Of a stretch of 64,000 nt of DNA, positions 17,413 to 26,700 are shown one piece after another. The notes under the pieces were generated by a model. It saw nothing but the letters and a program-made list of their open reading frames with translations, made no database searches and was not told the origin of the DNA. Both the position numbers and the translations under genes were made by a program. The DNA is from Rhizobiales bacterium Ga0077525 (GTDB lineage: Bacteria; Pseudomonadota; Alphaproteobacteria; Rhizobiales; Xanthobacteraceae), in NCBI GenBank assembly GCA_001464835.1, contig LNDS01000053.1, positions 1-64,000 on the forward strand, read 5' to 3'. The number at the start of each line of letters is the position of its first letter. The stretch's first letter is position 1.

Positions 17413-18177
17413 CTAATTCCGATAACTGGTATCGATCTTGTCCAGAATCCGCAGATAGGCCGACCAGTCGGCAGCGCCGCGCCCGGCATCGTGGTGTTCG
17501 AACTGCTCCGCCGTCTTGGCGCAGATCGCGTCGGGGATTTCCACCAGCTCGCCTTTGGTCGCTTCGAGCTTGAGCTGGATGTCGATGGCGTCGAGCAGCA
17601 CCATCATCAGCACGAAGGCCTCGCGCGCGGTTTGGCCGACCGTCAGCAGGCCGTGGTGGTTGAGAATCATCGCGCGGTTCTTGCCGAGGTCGCGGTTGAT
17701 GCGCGCGCGCTCCTCGAAGTCCTCGGTAATGCCCTCGTAAGGGTGATAACCGATGCGCTTGTAGAAGCGCGTCGCGTGCTGCGACAGCATGCGCAGGCCG
17801 CCCTTCATGGCGCCGATCGCCATGCCGTTATTGGTGTGAATATGCACCGAGCAGTTGACGTCGTCGCGCCCGCTCAGCACGCCGCCGTGCAGCGTGAAGC
17901 CGGGCCGGTTGACGCCGGATTTCTCGTCGAGGTCTTCGTCCATCGAGACCTTGGCGAGATTGGAGGCGGTGACTTCGGTGTACAAAAGCTCATGCCGCTT
18001 CATCAGGAACATGCGGGGTTCGCCGGGCACGCGCATTGCCGAGTGATTGTAGATCACGTCGTCGAGCCGGTAGTGGGCGAGCAGGCGATAGACCGCGGCG
18101 AGATCGACGCGCGCCTTCCATTCACCCTGTGAAATTCCGGCGGGCGGCGCGCTGGTTATCGTGGTGTGCGTGTTCAT
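17413..18177 (-). CDS. Class II aldolase/adducin family protein
   Basis: 254 residues. Zinc-binding region VHIHTNNGMAIG (His112, His114) and NHHGLLTVG (His174/His175) identify the class II aldolase/adducin fold. Members include fuculose-phosphate aldolase, ribulose-phosphate epimerase and decarboxylases or aldolases of unknown substrate; the short-length family version seen here is often annotated only as 'class II aldolase'. It is divergent from the DctP-like gene (about 100 bases between starts), suggesting shared control with the TRAP system. Confidence 0.87.
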   Translation of the reverse strand: MNTHTTITSAPPAGISQGEWKARVDLAAVYRLLAHYRLDDVIYNHSAMRVPGEPRMFLMKRHELLYTEVTASNLAKVSMDEDLDEKSGVNRPGFTLHGGVLSGRDDVNCSVHIHTNNGMAIGAMKGGLRMLSQHATRFYKRIGYHPYEGITEDFEERARINRDLGKNRAMILNHHGLLTVGQTAREAFVLMMVLLDAIDIQLKLEATKGELVEIPDAICAKTAEQFEHHDAGRGAADWSAYLRILDKIDTSYRN

Positions 18178-18276
18178 GAGCGTCCTCCAATTTTTTAGAG
18201 CCTAGCACAATGCCGCTGCTTGGCCAGACTGTTGCGCGCCGATATAGAGAACGCTGTCGATTGAAAGTGAGCGGTC

Positions 18277-19203
18277 ATGACCCATCCGATCAAGATCGTC
18301 ATGGGCGGCTACGGCCCGGCGACGACCGGCTTTTCCAAATCGCTGAAGTTCATCGGCGACAGGCTTGAAGCCGAGTTCGGCAGCCGCATCGCGGTGTCCT
18401 ACACGTTCAACATCATGGACCACGGCTACAAGTCGGAGGACATTCTTACTTTGGTCGAGAGCGGCGAGATCACGCTTGGCTATCAGTCGTCGAGCTATCT
18501 CACCGACCGCGTGCCGGAGCTTGGTTTCGTCGATCTGCCGTTTCTGTTCGCCAACAATGCGCAGGCGCGTGCCGCGATGGATGGCGAACTCGGCCATTTC
18601 CTCGCGCAAAAGATCGAAGACCGTGTCGGCTATCGCATTCTCGGCTGGTTCGAGAACGGCTTCCGCCACATCTCCAACCGGCTGCGGCCGATTCATCTAC
18701 CCGCCGACATGACGGGCATGAAAATCCGTGTGCTGCCGAGCGAAATCCAGCGCCGCACGTTCGAGCTGCTGGGCGCGCAGGCGATGCGCATGGACCTGAC
18801 CGAAGCCATCAAGATGGTGGTGGCCGGCACTTTGGATGCGCAGGAAAATCCGCTGGCCAATACGGCCACCTATGGCGTGCACAAATTTCACAAGTATCAC
18901 ACGCTGAGTTCGCACTTTTATATATCGCGGCCGATCTTCCTGCACCGCGCCTCGTTCGATGCCTGGCCGAAGGATTTGCAAGCGGCGATGCAGAAGGCGG
19001 TGGCTGAGGCCGTCACGTTCCAGCGCAAGCTGGCCGAGGAGGAAAACGTGCAGTCGCGTCAGGCCATCGAGGCCGCCGGCTGCGAGATCGTCGAATTGAC
19101 CGCGCAGGAGCACGGCGCCTTTGCCGCCGCGGTGCAGCCTTTGCTCGCCGAGGCGCGCTCGCTTTACGGCGAGGCGATGTTCAACATGGTGCCGAAGGCG
19201 TGA
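18277..19203 (+). CDS. TRAP-type substrate-binding protein (DctP family) lacking a signal peptide
   Basis: 308 residues of DctP type: 'LGYQSSSYLTDRVPELGFVD', 'GWFENGFRHISN', 'MTGMKIRVLPSEIQRRTFEL' with the family's key Arg, and 'GTLDAQENPLAN'. This receptor would normally bind a carboxylate in the periplasm and deliver it to DctQM. Here the protein begins directly with the first beta strand (MTHPIKIVMGGY), and an in-frame TGA at 18268-18270 excludes an upstream signal peptide. Either it acts in the cytoplasm, is exported another way, or the signal was lost. Last gene before a repeat-rich spacer. Confidence 0.85.
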   Translation: MTHPIKIVMGGYGPATTGFSKSLKFIGDRLEAEFGSRIAVSYTFNIMDHGYKSEDILTLVESGEITLGYQSSSYLTDRVPELGFVDLPFLFANNAQARAAMDGELGHFLAQKIEDRVGYRILGWFENGFRHISNRLRPIHLPADMTGMKIRVLPSEIQRRTFELLGAQAMRMDLTEAIKMVVAGTLDAQENPLANTATYGVHKFHKYHTLSSHFYISRPIFLHRASFDAWPKDLQAAMQKAVAEAVTFQRKLAEEENVQSRQAIEAAGCEIVELTAQEHGAFAAAVQPLLAEARSLYGEAMFNMVPKA

Positions 19204-19205
19204 TT

Positions 19206-19306
19206 GTCATTCCGGGGCGCGCGGAACGCGCGAACCCGGAATCCAGACACGCTCTCATCCATTTCTGGATTCCGGGTCCGGTCCAGACGGACCGACCCGG
19301 AATGAC
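19206..19306. repeat. Palindromic intergenic repeat 1
   Basis: Perfect 11-bp ends GTCATTCCGGG and CCCGGAATGAC enclose a second inverted pair CCCGGAATCCAG (19235-19246) and CTGGATTCCGGG (19265-19276). It starts just after the DctP-like stop and could act as a transcript end. Recalled as a common rhizobial intergenic palindrome. Confidence 0.8.
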
Positions 19307-19354
19307 GAAGCCCGGCCGAAACCTCCCTGCCCGCGCCGGGACGCCGGTTCGGGA

Positions 19355-19610
19355 TTCTATAGTGCCCAAAAGGGCCGGGGCTCGGCCGTCCCGGAAGCCA
19401 ACAGCCGCCAGAAGCGGCCCGGCTGCCGGAAGACGCCGCCGTGGCGCGCCGAAGGGCGCGGCACTCTGGGAAACCAGGGTGTCACACACGGAAACTGGAG
19501 CGCCTTTTGGCGCGCCACACCCTCGATGTTTCGAGGGGGAGAAGTTTGTCCCCGCGAAGGCGGGGAAGGAAGTTGGCCTGCCCGGGGCCTCAAACAATAC
19601 GGGCGATGAA
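19355..19610. repeat. Probable dispersed repeat (non-coding, often mis-called as ORFs)
   Basis: The stretch holds overlapping open frames on both strands that read as low-complexity Pro/Arg/Gly text with no domain. From recall, similar sequences recur between genes in Bradyrhizobium-like genomes. It includes short palindromes such as GCGCGCCGAAGGGCGC and GCGCCTTTTGGCGCGCC. Copy number cannot be checked here. Confidence 0.5.
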
Positions 19611-19629
19611 TCGCGTCCGCGCTTCTTAT

Positions 19630-19773
19630 TACCCTCTCCCCTTGTGGGAGAGGGTGCCGAGCGAAGCGAGGCGGGTGAGGGGTCAGAATCAATCATGGGC
19701 ACCGACCCCTCACCCGGCTCGCGCTTCGCTGATCGCTCAGCGCGGTCCACCCTCTCCCACAAGGGGAGAGGGT
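19630..19773. repeat. Palindromic intergenic repeat 2 (large inverted repeat)
   Basis: The outer arms 19630-19654 and 19749-19773 are inverted copies (TACCCTCTCCCCTTGTGGGA at one end and its complement at the other). Each arm is itself self-complementary, and inner GAGGGGTC/GACCCCTC pairs follow. This is a REP-like element common in rhizobial genomes by recall. The remaining bases to the next gene at 19874 show nothing distinct. Confidence 0.8.
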
Positions 19774-19873
19774 AAGGAAGCAACAACCCTAACGCCGCAT
19801 TTAGCATGCCGCGGTTTACACCGCCGCAAGGCTTCCTTCGTAAAGATAGAGACAGGGCCCTTATTTCCTGCAC

Positions 19874-20650
19874 ATGGCGGTGATCATGACTGCGTCCCGA
19901 CCGGTATCGCTGGCCACGCGCCATCTCAGCAAAAGCTTCGACCGGCCGGCGGTCGATAATCTCGACCTCACCATTTACGGCGGGGAATTCTATTGCCTGC
20001 TCGGGCCGAACGGCGCCGGCAAGACCACGACCTTGCGCATGGTTGCCGGACTGATGCGTCCCGACGTCGGGACGATCGAGATTGATGGCATCGACGCGCT
20101 CACCGATCCGGAAGCCGCCAAGCAGATCACCGCATGGCTGTCCGACGAGCCGATGATCTACGACAAGCTGACGCCTTACGAATATCTCGAATTCGTCGCC
20201 GGCCTCTGGCGCATCGATGCCTTAACCGCCGAAGCCCGCGCCCGCGACCTGATCGCCTGGCTCGGCCTCGAGGCGCAGGCCCATGACCGCTGCGAAGGAT
20301 TTTCCAAGGGCACGCGGCAGAAAGTCGCGCTCGCCGGCGCGCTGGTGCACGATCCGAAACTGATCATTCTCGACGAGCCCTTGACCGGCCTCGATGCCGG
20401 CTCGGCGCGTCAGGTGAAAAATGTTTTGCGGGAGCGCGTCGCCGCCGGTGGCACCGTCATCATGACCACGCACATTCTTGAAGTGGCGGAGCGCATGGCC
20501 GATCGCATCGGCGTCATCGCCAATGGCCGCCTGATCGCTGAGGGCACGCTCGACGAATTGCGCGTCAAAACGGGTGCGGCCGGCACCAGCCTCGAAGATA
20601 CCTTCCTCGCGCTCGTCGCCAACGAAAACCAAATGGTGGCCGCCGAGTGA
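19874..20650 (+). CDS. ABC transporter ATP-binding protein (ABC-2 type)
   Basis: 258 residues with Walker A GPNGAGKTT (44-52), signature variant FSKGTRQKVALAGAL, Walker B LIILDEP and switch His in MTTHILEV. The K-G-T/M-R-Q-K signature is typical of ATPases driving ABC-2 exporters. The stop overlaps the permease GTG start (GTGA), so the two are translated together. Likely exports a drug, lipid or polysaccharide-like substrate; which one is unknown. ATG at 19886 is an alternative start. Confidence 0.9.
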   Translation: MAVIMTASRPVSLATRHLSKSFDRPAVDNLDLTIYGGEFYCLLGPNGAGKTTTLRMVAGLMRPDVGTIEIDGIDALTDPEAAKQITAWLSDEPMIYDKLTPYEYLEFVAGLWRIDALTAEARARDLIAWLGLEAQAHDRCEGFSKGTRQKVALAGALVHDPKLIILDEPLTGLDAGSARQVKNVLRERVAAGGTVIMTTHILEVAERMADRIGVIANGRLIAEGTLDELRVKTGAAGTSLEDTFLALVANENQMVAAE

Positions 20651-22176
20651 GCCAGCCTGCGACACTCACCTGGCTGGCCGGCCACGAATTGCGTCTCGGC
20701 TGGCGCGACTTTGCCGCGCTGATGACGGCGGGCGGTCGCGCCCGCACGCGCAATGCGGTGATCCTGGTTATTGCCTTTGCCGCCGCGATGCACGGCTTCG
20801 CCTACTGGATCGTCGCCGGCTATGCGGACGTCAGTCTCGGCTCCGATCCGACGACGCTGGTGGCGATCACGGCGACGCTGCTGCTGTCGTGGTCGTTGCT
20901 GCTGTCGCAGGCGATGGAGTCGGTGACGCGCGCATTCTACACGCGCGCCGACCTCGATCTGATCCTCACCTCGCCGGTCTCGGCGCGTAAAGTGTTTGCC
21001 GTGCGCATGGGCCGCATTGCCGTCGCGGCAGTCGCGGTCGCGGTACTGTTGGCCGCGCCTTTCATCGACGTTCTCGTCATGCGCGGCGGCGCCCGCTGGC
21101 TCGCCGCTTACGGTGTTGTCGCGGCGATGGGCGCGGTGGCGACCGCCGCCGCTCTGGCGCTGACCATCGCGCTGTTCCGTCTGGTCGGCCCGAAGCGCAC
21201 GCGGTTGATCGCGCAGATCGTCGCCGCCGTCATTGGTGCTGCGTTCGTTATCGGCCTGCAAGTGATGGCGATCTTCTCCGGCGGCACTTTGTCGCGCGCG
21301 GCGGCGCTGCAATCGGAATGGGTGATGGCGCGCGCGCCGGGCATCGACAGCTTCGTCTGGTGGCCGGCCCGCGCCGTGCTCGGCGATGGCGCGGCGCTTC
21401 TCGCGATTATTCTGTTCAGTGTTGCGCTGCTCGGCGGCGCCATTGCTCTGTTCTCGGCGCGCTTCGGCGATCACGCCATGGCGGCGGCCGGCGTCGGCAG
21501 CGCTCGCGTGCGCCAGCGCCGCAATTCATTGGCGTTCCGCCACCGTTCGCCGCAGCGCGTGCTACGCCAGAAGGAATGGACCTTGCTGCTGCGCGATCCA
21601 TGGCTCATCTCGCAGACCCTGATGCAGATCCTCTATCTGCTGCCGCCGGCTCTTCTCCTCTGGCTCACCTTCCGCACCGGCAATGAAAACTACGTCGTTC
21701 TTATCCCGGTCATTGTCATGGCGGCAGGGCAACTGGCTGGCGGTCTCGCCTGGCTGTCGATCTCCGGCGAGGACGCGCCCGATCTGGTCGCCACCGCGCC
21801 GGTCGCCGCCTCGCGCATCATGCTGGCCAAGATCGAAGCGGTCATCGGCATGATTGCTTTGGTCTTCGCGCCGATCGTCGCGGTGCTGGCGTTCGATTCG
21901 GTCTATGCCGCCTTTATCGCATCGCTCGGCATATTGGCGGCGGCGGGCGGTTCGACGTTAATTCAAATCAGCTTCCGCGTGCAGGCGCGGCGCAGTCAGT
22001 TCCGCCGGCGGCAGACTTCGTCGCGCATCGCTACGTTCGCCGAAGCGTTTTCCTCGATCGCCTGGGCGGCGACCGCGGCCATTGCGGCGGACGGTTCGTG
22101 GTTCGCGGTCATGACGGCCTCGATCGCCATTCTAATTTTATTGGGCGTGCGCTGGATCAGCCCGCGTCAGGCGTAA
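20647..22176 (+). CDS. ABC-2 type permease, large
   Basis: 509 residues from a GTG overlapping the ATPase stop. Twelve or so hydrophobic segments are visible, in two halves separated by a basic cytoplasmic region (ARVRQRRNSLAFRHRSPQ, residues about 285-300), suggesting a duplicated six-helix permease as in some large ABC-2 exporters. 'RADLDLILTSPVSARKVF' near residue 100 and 'GEDAPDLVATAPVAASRI' near 375 are the paired cytosolic motifs of this permease class. It forms an exporter with the preceding ATPase. The end overlaps the convergent MFS gene by ten bases. Confidence 0.85.
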   Translation: MSQPATLTWLAGHELRLGWRDFAALMTAGGRARTRNAVILVIAFAAAMHGFAYWIVAGYADVSLGSDPTTLVAITATLLLSWSLLLSQAMESVTRAFYTRADLDLILTSPVSARKVFAVRMGRIAVAAVAVAVLLAAPFIDVLVMRGGARWLAAYGVVAAMGAVATAAALALTIALFRLVGPKRTRLIAQIVAAVIGAAFVIGLQVMAIFSGGTLSRAAALQSEWVMARAPGIDSFVWWPARAVLGDGAALLAIILFSVALLGGAIALFSARFGDHAMAAAGVGSARVRQRRNSLAFRHRSPQRVLRQKEWTLLLRDPWLISQTLMQILYLLPPALLLWLTFRTGNENYVVLIPVIVMAAGQLAGGLAWLSISGEDAPDLVATAPVAASRIMLAKIEAVIGMIALVFAPIVAVLAFDSVYAAFIASLGILAAAGGSTLIQISFRVQARRSQFRRRQTSSRIATFAEAFSSIAWAATAAIAADGSWFAVMTASIAILILLGVRWISPRQA

Positions 22177-23387
22177 GACGTGCGCCAGCGCTGGCGCGCC
22201 ACCAGCGCGCCGACGATGACGAGGTTGATGAGATTGGCGCCGACGCCGACCGCGAAAGCCGGCGCGTAATAGCTGAAGTGATCGTACAGAAGCCCGGCCA
22301 GCCAGCCGCCGGCGGCCATGCCGACAGCGGTGAACATCAACAAAGTCGGAATGCGCCACGACGCCTGCGCCGCCGGAAACAGTTCACGCAGCGCCAGCAC
22401 ATAGGCCGGGATGATGCCGGAAAATCCAAGACCGAACGCGGCCGACACCGCGAACAATCCGGCTTCGCTCTGCGTCAAAAGGAAAGCGATCATCGCCGCG
22501 CATTGCCACAACGAGCCGACCAGTACCGTCATCAGCCCGCCGATGCGGTCGGAGATCGCGCCCCAAATCTGGCGGCTGAGAAATGCCGTGCCGAGCAGGA
22601 CCGACAGCATCAGCGCGCCGGTCGACCGCGTGATGCCGAGGTCGCTGCAAAACGCCACCAGATGGCCTTGCGGCATGGCCATCGGCAGGCAGCACATGAT
22701 CGATGCCGTGCACATCAGCGCGAAGACGACATTGGGCGGCAGGCCGAGCACGCGCGCCGGCGCGCTGCCGGGCGCGGGCGTGGGTGTTGGATGGATGACT
22801 TCGGGCGGGTGGCCGAAGAAGATCAGCGCCACCGGCACCACGATCAGGATTTCCAGTGCCGCATACCACAGCATGGTCTCGCGCCAGCCGACCAGCGCGA
22901 TGGCGCGCTCGAACACCGGCGGCCACAAAGCGCCGGCGAGATAAGTGCCGCTCGAGATCAAGGCCAGCGCCGAGCCGCGGCGTTTGTCGAACCAGCGGCT
23001 GACATAGACGTAGAGTGGCGCGTTGATGCCGGCGAGGCCGATCAGGCCGATGAACAGGCCGTGGCCGACCAGCAGCGGAAAGGTCGGGCCGAGGCTCGAC
23101 AGCGCCAGGCCGACGGCGATCATCAGGGCGCCGAACGTCACCGTCCAGCGCGTGCCGATGCGGTCGGCGATGCGGCCCATCATGATGCCGCCGACGCCCG
23201 AGCCGAGCCAGGCGAGCGCGCCGGCCAGCGCAGGAATCGAACGCACGCCATCGACCTCGCCGGCAATGTCCTTGAGCGCCACCGCGGTGATCCAGGCGGC
23301 GCCGAACGACATCATCAGCGCCCATAGCGCGGCCGCGGCGACGACCCACGACGCTTTCGTTTCGACAGACGATGACGGCGATTGCAT
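22167..23387 (-). CDS. Major facilitator superfamily transporter
   Basis: 406 residues with twelve hydrophobic segments. Loop 2-3 motif GRIADRIGTRWTVTFGALM is the MFS signature, repeated in weaker form as SDRIGGLMTVLVGSL in the second half. The sequence resembles the oxalate/formate antiporter-like (OFA) and monocarboxylate group, so an organic acid substrate is possible. ATG at 23387 is chosen over 23486 because the extra residues are charged and non-conserved in style. No strong ribosome site is evident. Confidence 0.85.
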   Translation of the reverse strand: MQSPSSSVETKASWVVAAAALWALMMSFGAAWITAVALKDIAGEVDGVRSIPALAGALAWLGSGVGGIMMGRIADRIGTRWTVTFGALMIAVGLALSSLGPTFPLLVGHGLFIGLIGLAGINAPLYVYVSRWFDKRRGSALALISSGTYLAGALWPPVFERAIALVGWRETMLWYAALEILIVVPVALIFFGHPPEVIHPTPTPAPGSAPARVLGLPPNVVFALMCTASIMCCLPMAMPQGHLVAFCSDLGITRSTGALMLSVLLGTAFLSRQIWGAISDRIGGLMTVLVGSLWQCAAMIAFLLTQSEAGLFAVSAAFGLGFSGIIPAYVLALRELFPAAQASWRIPTLLMFTAVGMAAGGWLAGLLYDHFSYYAPAFAVGVGANLINLVIVGALVARQRWRTSYA

Positions 23388-23719
23388 TGAGAAGGGCACC
23401 CGGCTGGCGGACCCTTTTAACGCCCGCGGCGAATTTGGCCAGCGCTGCGCGCGGGAGGCAGCTTTTCCACAAACGCTTTGCTGCATTGCGCCAAAATGCG
23501 TCCGGGGCGGGCGGGCTGAAACTTCCTTCTCGCCCGCATGCTGGAAACGAAATTGACCGCAAGGCGCTCAGGTGTAAGCTTTTATTTAAGTTCCGGCGGC
23601 TTTGCGCCGACCGCTGACTGCCTATATGACTAAGACCGGATGAGGGACATGGGCGCCGGTCCGATGCTCCTGTTTTTGCTTCTGCCGCATTGGCCATAGG
23701 CCACCCAAAGGGCCCCCTG
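23388..23719. other. Divergent intergenic region, MFS / oxidoreductase
   Basis: About 330 bases without a supported gene. The only signal noted is a possible promoter for the oxidoreductase: TTGACC at 23553-23558, 16-base spacer, TAAGCT at 23575-23580. No operator palindrome or riboswitch was recognised. Confidence 0.4.
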
Positions 23720-26700
23720 ATGACGCTCCGACCGGTCAGCCTCGACGACAAATACGACCTCAACCAGTCGCATGTGCTGGTGACCGGCTATCAGGCCCTG
23801 ATCCGGGCCATTCTGATGCAGAAAGAGCGCGACCGCCGCGCCGGGCTGAACACCGGCGGCTATCTCTCCGGCTATCGGGGCTCGCCCTTGGGCGGGCTGG
23901 ATCAACAATTCATGCGCTCGGCCCGCGAGCTGACAGCCGCCGACGTCAAGTTCCTGCCCGGCCTCAACGAGGAACTCGCCGCCACCGCCATCTGGGGCTC
24001 GCAGCAGGCTGAATTGCGCGGCGAGGGCAAGTTCGATGGCGTCTTCGGCCTATGGTACGGCAAGGGCCCCGGGGTCGACCGCTCCGGCGACGTGTTCCGC
24101 CACGCCAATCTTGCCGGCACCTCGAAGCATGGCGGCGTGATCGCTTTGATGGGCGACGACCACACCGCCGAGTCCTCCACCACCGCCCACCAGTCCGAAT
24201 TCCATTTCGTCGATGTGATGATGCCGATCCTCAACCCGGCCGGGGTGCAGGAGATCATCGACTACGCGCTGCTCGGCTGGGCGATGTCGCGCTACACCGG
24301 CACCTGGACCGCGCTCAAATGCATGCACGAGACCGTGGAGTCGACCGGCGTGGTCGATGGTTCGCTCGAGCGGCTGAACATCGTCACGCCGGCGGACTTC
24401 GTCATGCCGGAAGGCGGGCTCAATGTCCGGCTGGTCGATACCATTCTCGGCCAGGAAGCGCGCCTGCACGATTACAAGCGCGACGCTATGCTGGCCTTCG
24501 TTCGTGCCAACAAGATCAACAAGACGATCATGTCCGGCGGCCGCAATCCGAAGATCGGCATCATCTCGACCGGCAAGGCCTATCTCGACGTACGTCAGGC
24601 CTTTGACGAACTCGGCCTGGACGAGATCAAATGCAACGATATCGGCATCCGCCTGTTCAAGATCGGCTGCGTCTGGCCGATCCCGCGCGACGAGTTGCTG
24701 GAATTCGCCGCCGGTCTCGACCTTATCATCGTCGTTGAGGAAAAGCGTTCGCTCATCGAAGTGCAGGTGCGCGAGGAGCTTTACGGCACCGCCAATCAGC
24801 CGGTCTGCATCGGCAAGAAGGACGAGAACGGCAATTGGCTGTTCCCGGTCAAGGGCGCGCTCGATGCCAACGACATCGCCATCGCCATTGGCGAACGCAT
24901 TCTGCGGCTCGGTCCCAACGACGAAATGGCGGCCAGCGTCGCGCGGCTGAAATCGGCGCAGCATAAATTAAGCGAAACCACCGACGTCGCCGTGCGCATC
25001 CCTTATTTCTGCTCCGGCTGTCCGCACAATACATCGACCCGCGTGCCGGAAGGCAGCCGCGCCTATGCCGGCATCGGCTGCCATTTCATGTCGCAGTGGA
25101 TGGACCGCAAGACGCTCGGCTTCACGCAAATGGGCGGCGAGGGGGCGAACTGGATCGGCGAGGCGCCGTTCTCCAAGCGCGATCACGTGTTCCAGAATCT
25201 CGGCGACGGCACTTATAATCACTCCGGCTACCTCGCCATCCGCGCTGCGATCGCCTCCGGCGTGACCATGACCTACAAGATCCTCTACAACGACGCGGTG
25301 GCGATGACCGGCGGCCAGCATCACGAAGGCAGCCTCACGGTGCAGCAGATCGCGGCGCAGGTCGCGGCCGAAGGCGCCAAGCGCATCATCGTCGTCACCG
25401 ACGAGCCGGATAAATATCCCGCGGATACCGAATGGCCGAAAGGCCTGACCATTCATCACCGCGACGACCTCGACGCTTTGCAGCGCGAAATGGCGACGGT
25501 GCCCGGCGTCAGCATTATCATTTACGACCAGACCTGCGCCGCCGAAAAGCGCCGCCGCCGCAAGCGCGGCACCTTTCCCGATCCGGACAAGCGCGTCGTC
25601 ATCAACGATCTGGTGTGCGAAGGCTGCGGCGATTGCGGCGTCAAATCGAATTGCGTCTCGGTCCAGCCCTTGGCGACCGAATGGGGCCGCAAGCGCACCA
25701 TCGACCAGTCGAGCTGCAACAAGGACTATTCCTGCGTGAAGGGCTTCTGCCCGTCCTTTGTCACCGTGCACGGCGCCAAATTGAAAAAAGGCGAGGGCAT
25801 CTCCGAGCCGGCCGGCTGGCCGGCGCTGCCGTCGCCGACCGTCCCGCTGATCAATCATCCTTACGGCATCATCGTCACCGGCATCGGCGGCACCGGCATC
25901 GTTACCGTCGGCGCCATCATCGGCATGGCGGCGCATCTCGAAGGCAAGGGCGTCGGCATTATCGACATGGCGGGGCTGGCGCAGAAGGGCGGCGCGGTGT
26001 TCAGCCATATCCGCATCGCCAACAATGCCGACGACATTCACGCCATCCGCGTCGCCGCGGGCGGCGCCGATCTGGTGCTTGGCGGCGATATCGTCGTGGT
26101 CGGCTCCAAGAAAGTGCTCAGCGCCATCAAGCCCGGCAACACGCATATGATCGTCAACACCGCTGAATTCATGCCTGGCGATTTCGCCCGCAATGCCGAC
26201 TTCTCCCTGCCGACCGAAAAGCTCAAGCGAACCATTTCGGGCACCGCCGGCCGCGAGCGCAGCCATTTCGTCGATGCGACACGGCTGGCCACGGCGCTTT
26301 TGGGCAATTCCATCGGCGCCAACATGTTCATGCTCGGCTACGCCTATCAGAACGGCGGCTTGCCGCTGTCGGCAGAAGCGGTCGAGAAAGCCATCGAGAT
26401 GAACGGCGAGGCGGTGGCGATGAATCTTGCCGCGTTCCGTTACGGACGTCGCGCGGCGGTTGATCCGGCGGCGGTTGAGTCGCTGATCGCGCCGCGCCCG
26501 GCGGAGGAAAACGATTCTCTCAAGCTGTCGCAGAGCTTCGACGAGACCGTCGAGCGCCGCGTTGCGTTCCTCACCGCCTATCAGAACGCGCGCTATGCGC
26601 GGCGTTACCGAGCCGTTGTCGACAAGGTCGTCGCCGCGGAAGCCGCCAAGACGCCGGGGCAGACGGCGCTGGCGGAAGCCGTCGCGCGCTATCTGTTCAA

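Noticed and set aside
19181..19924. 247-residue minus frame and 191- and 172-residue plus frames across the spacer
   Set aside because: All run through palindromic repeats and read as low-complexity text. Non-coding repeats explain them.
22384..23763. 459-residue frame on the minus strand overlapping the MFS gene
   Set aside because: Arg/Pro-rich, no membrane pattern; the MFS frame at 22167-23387 is clearly the coding one.
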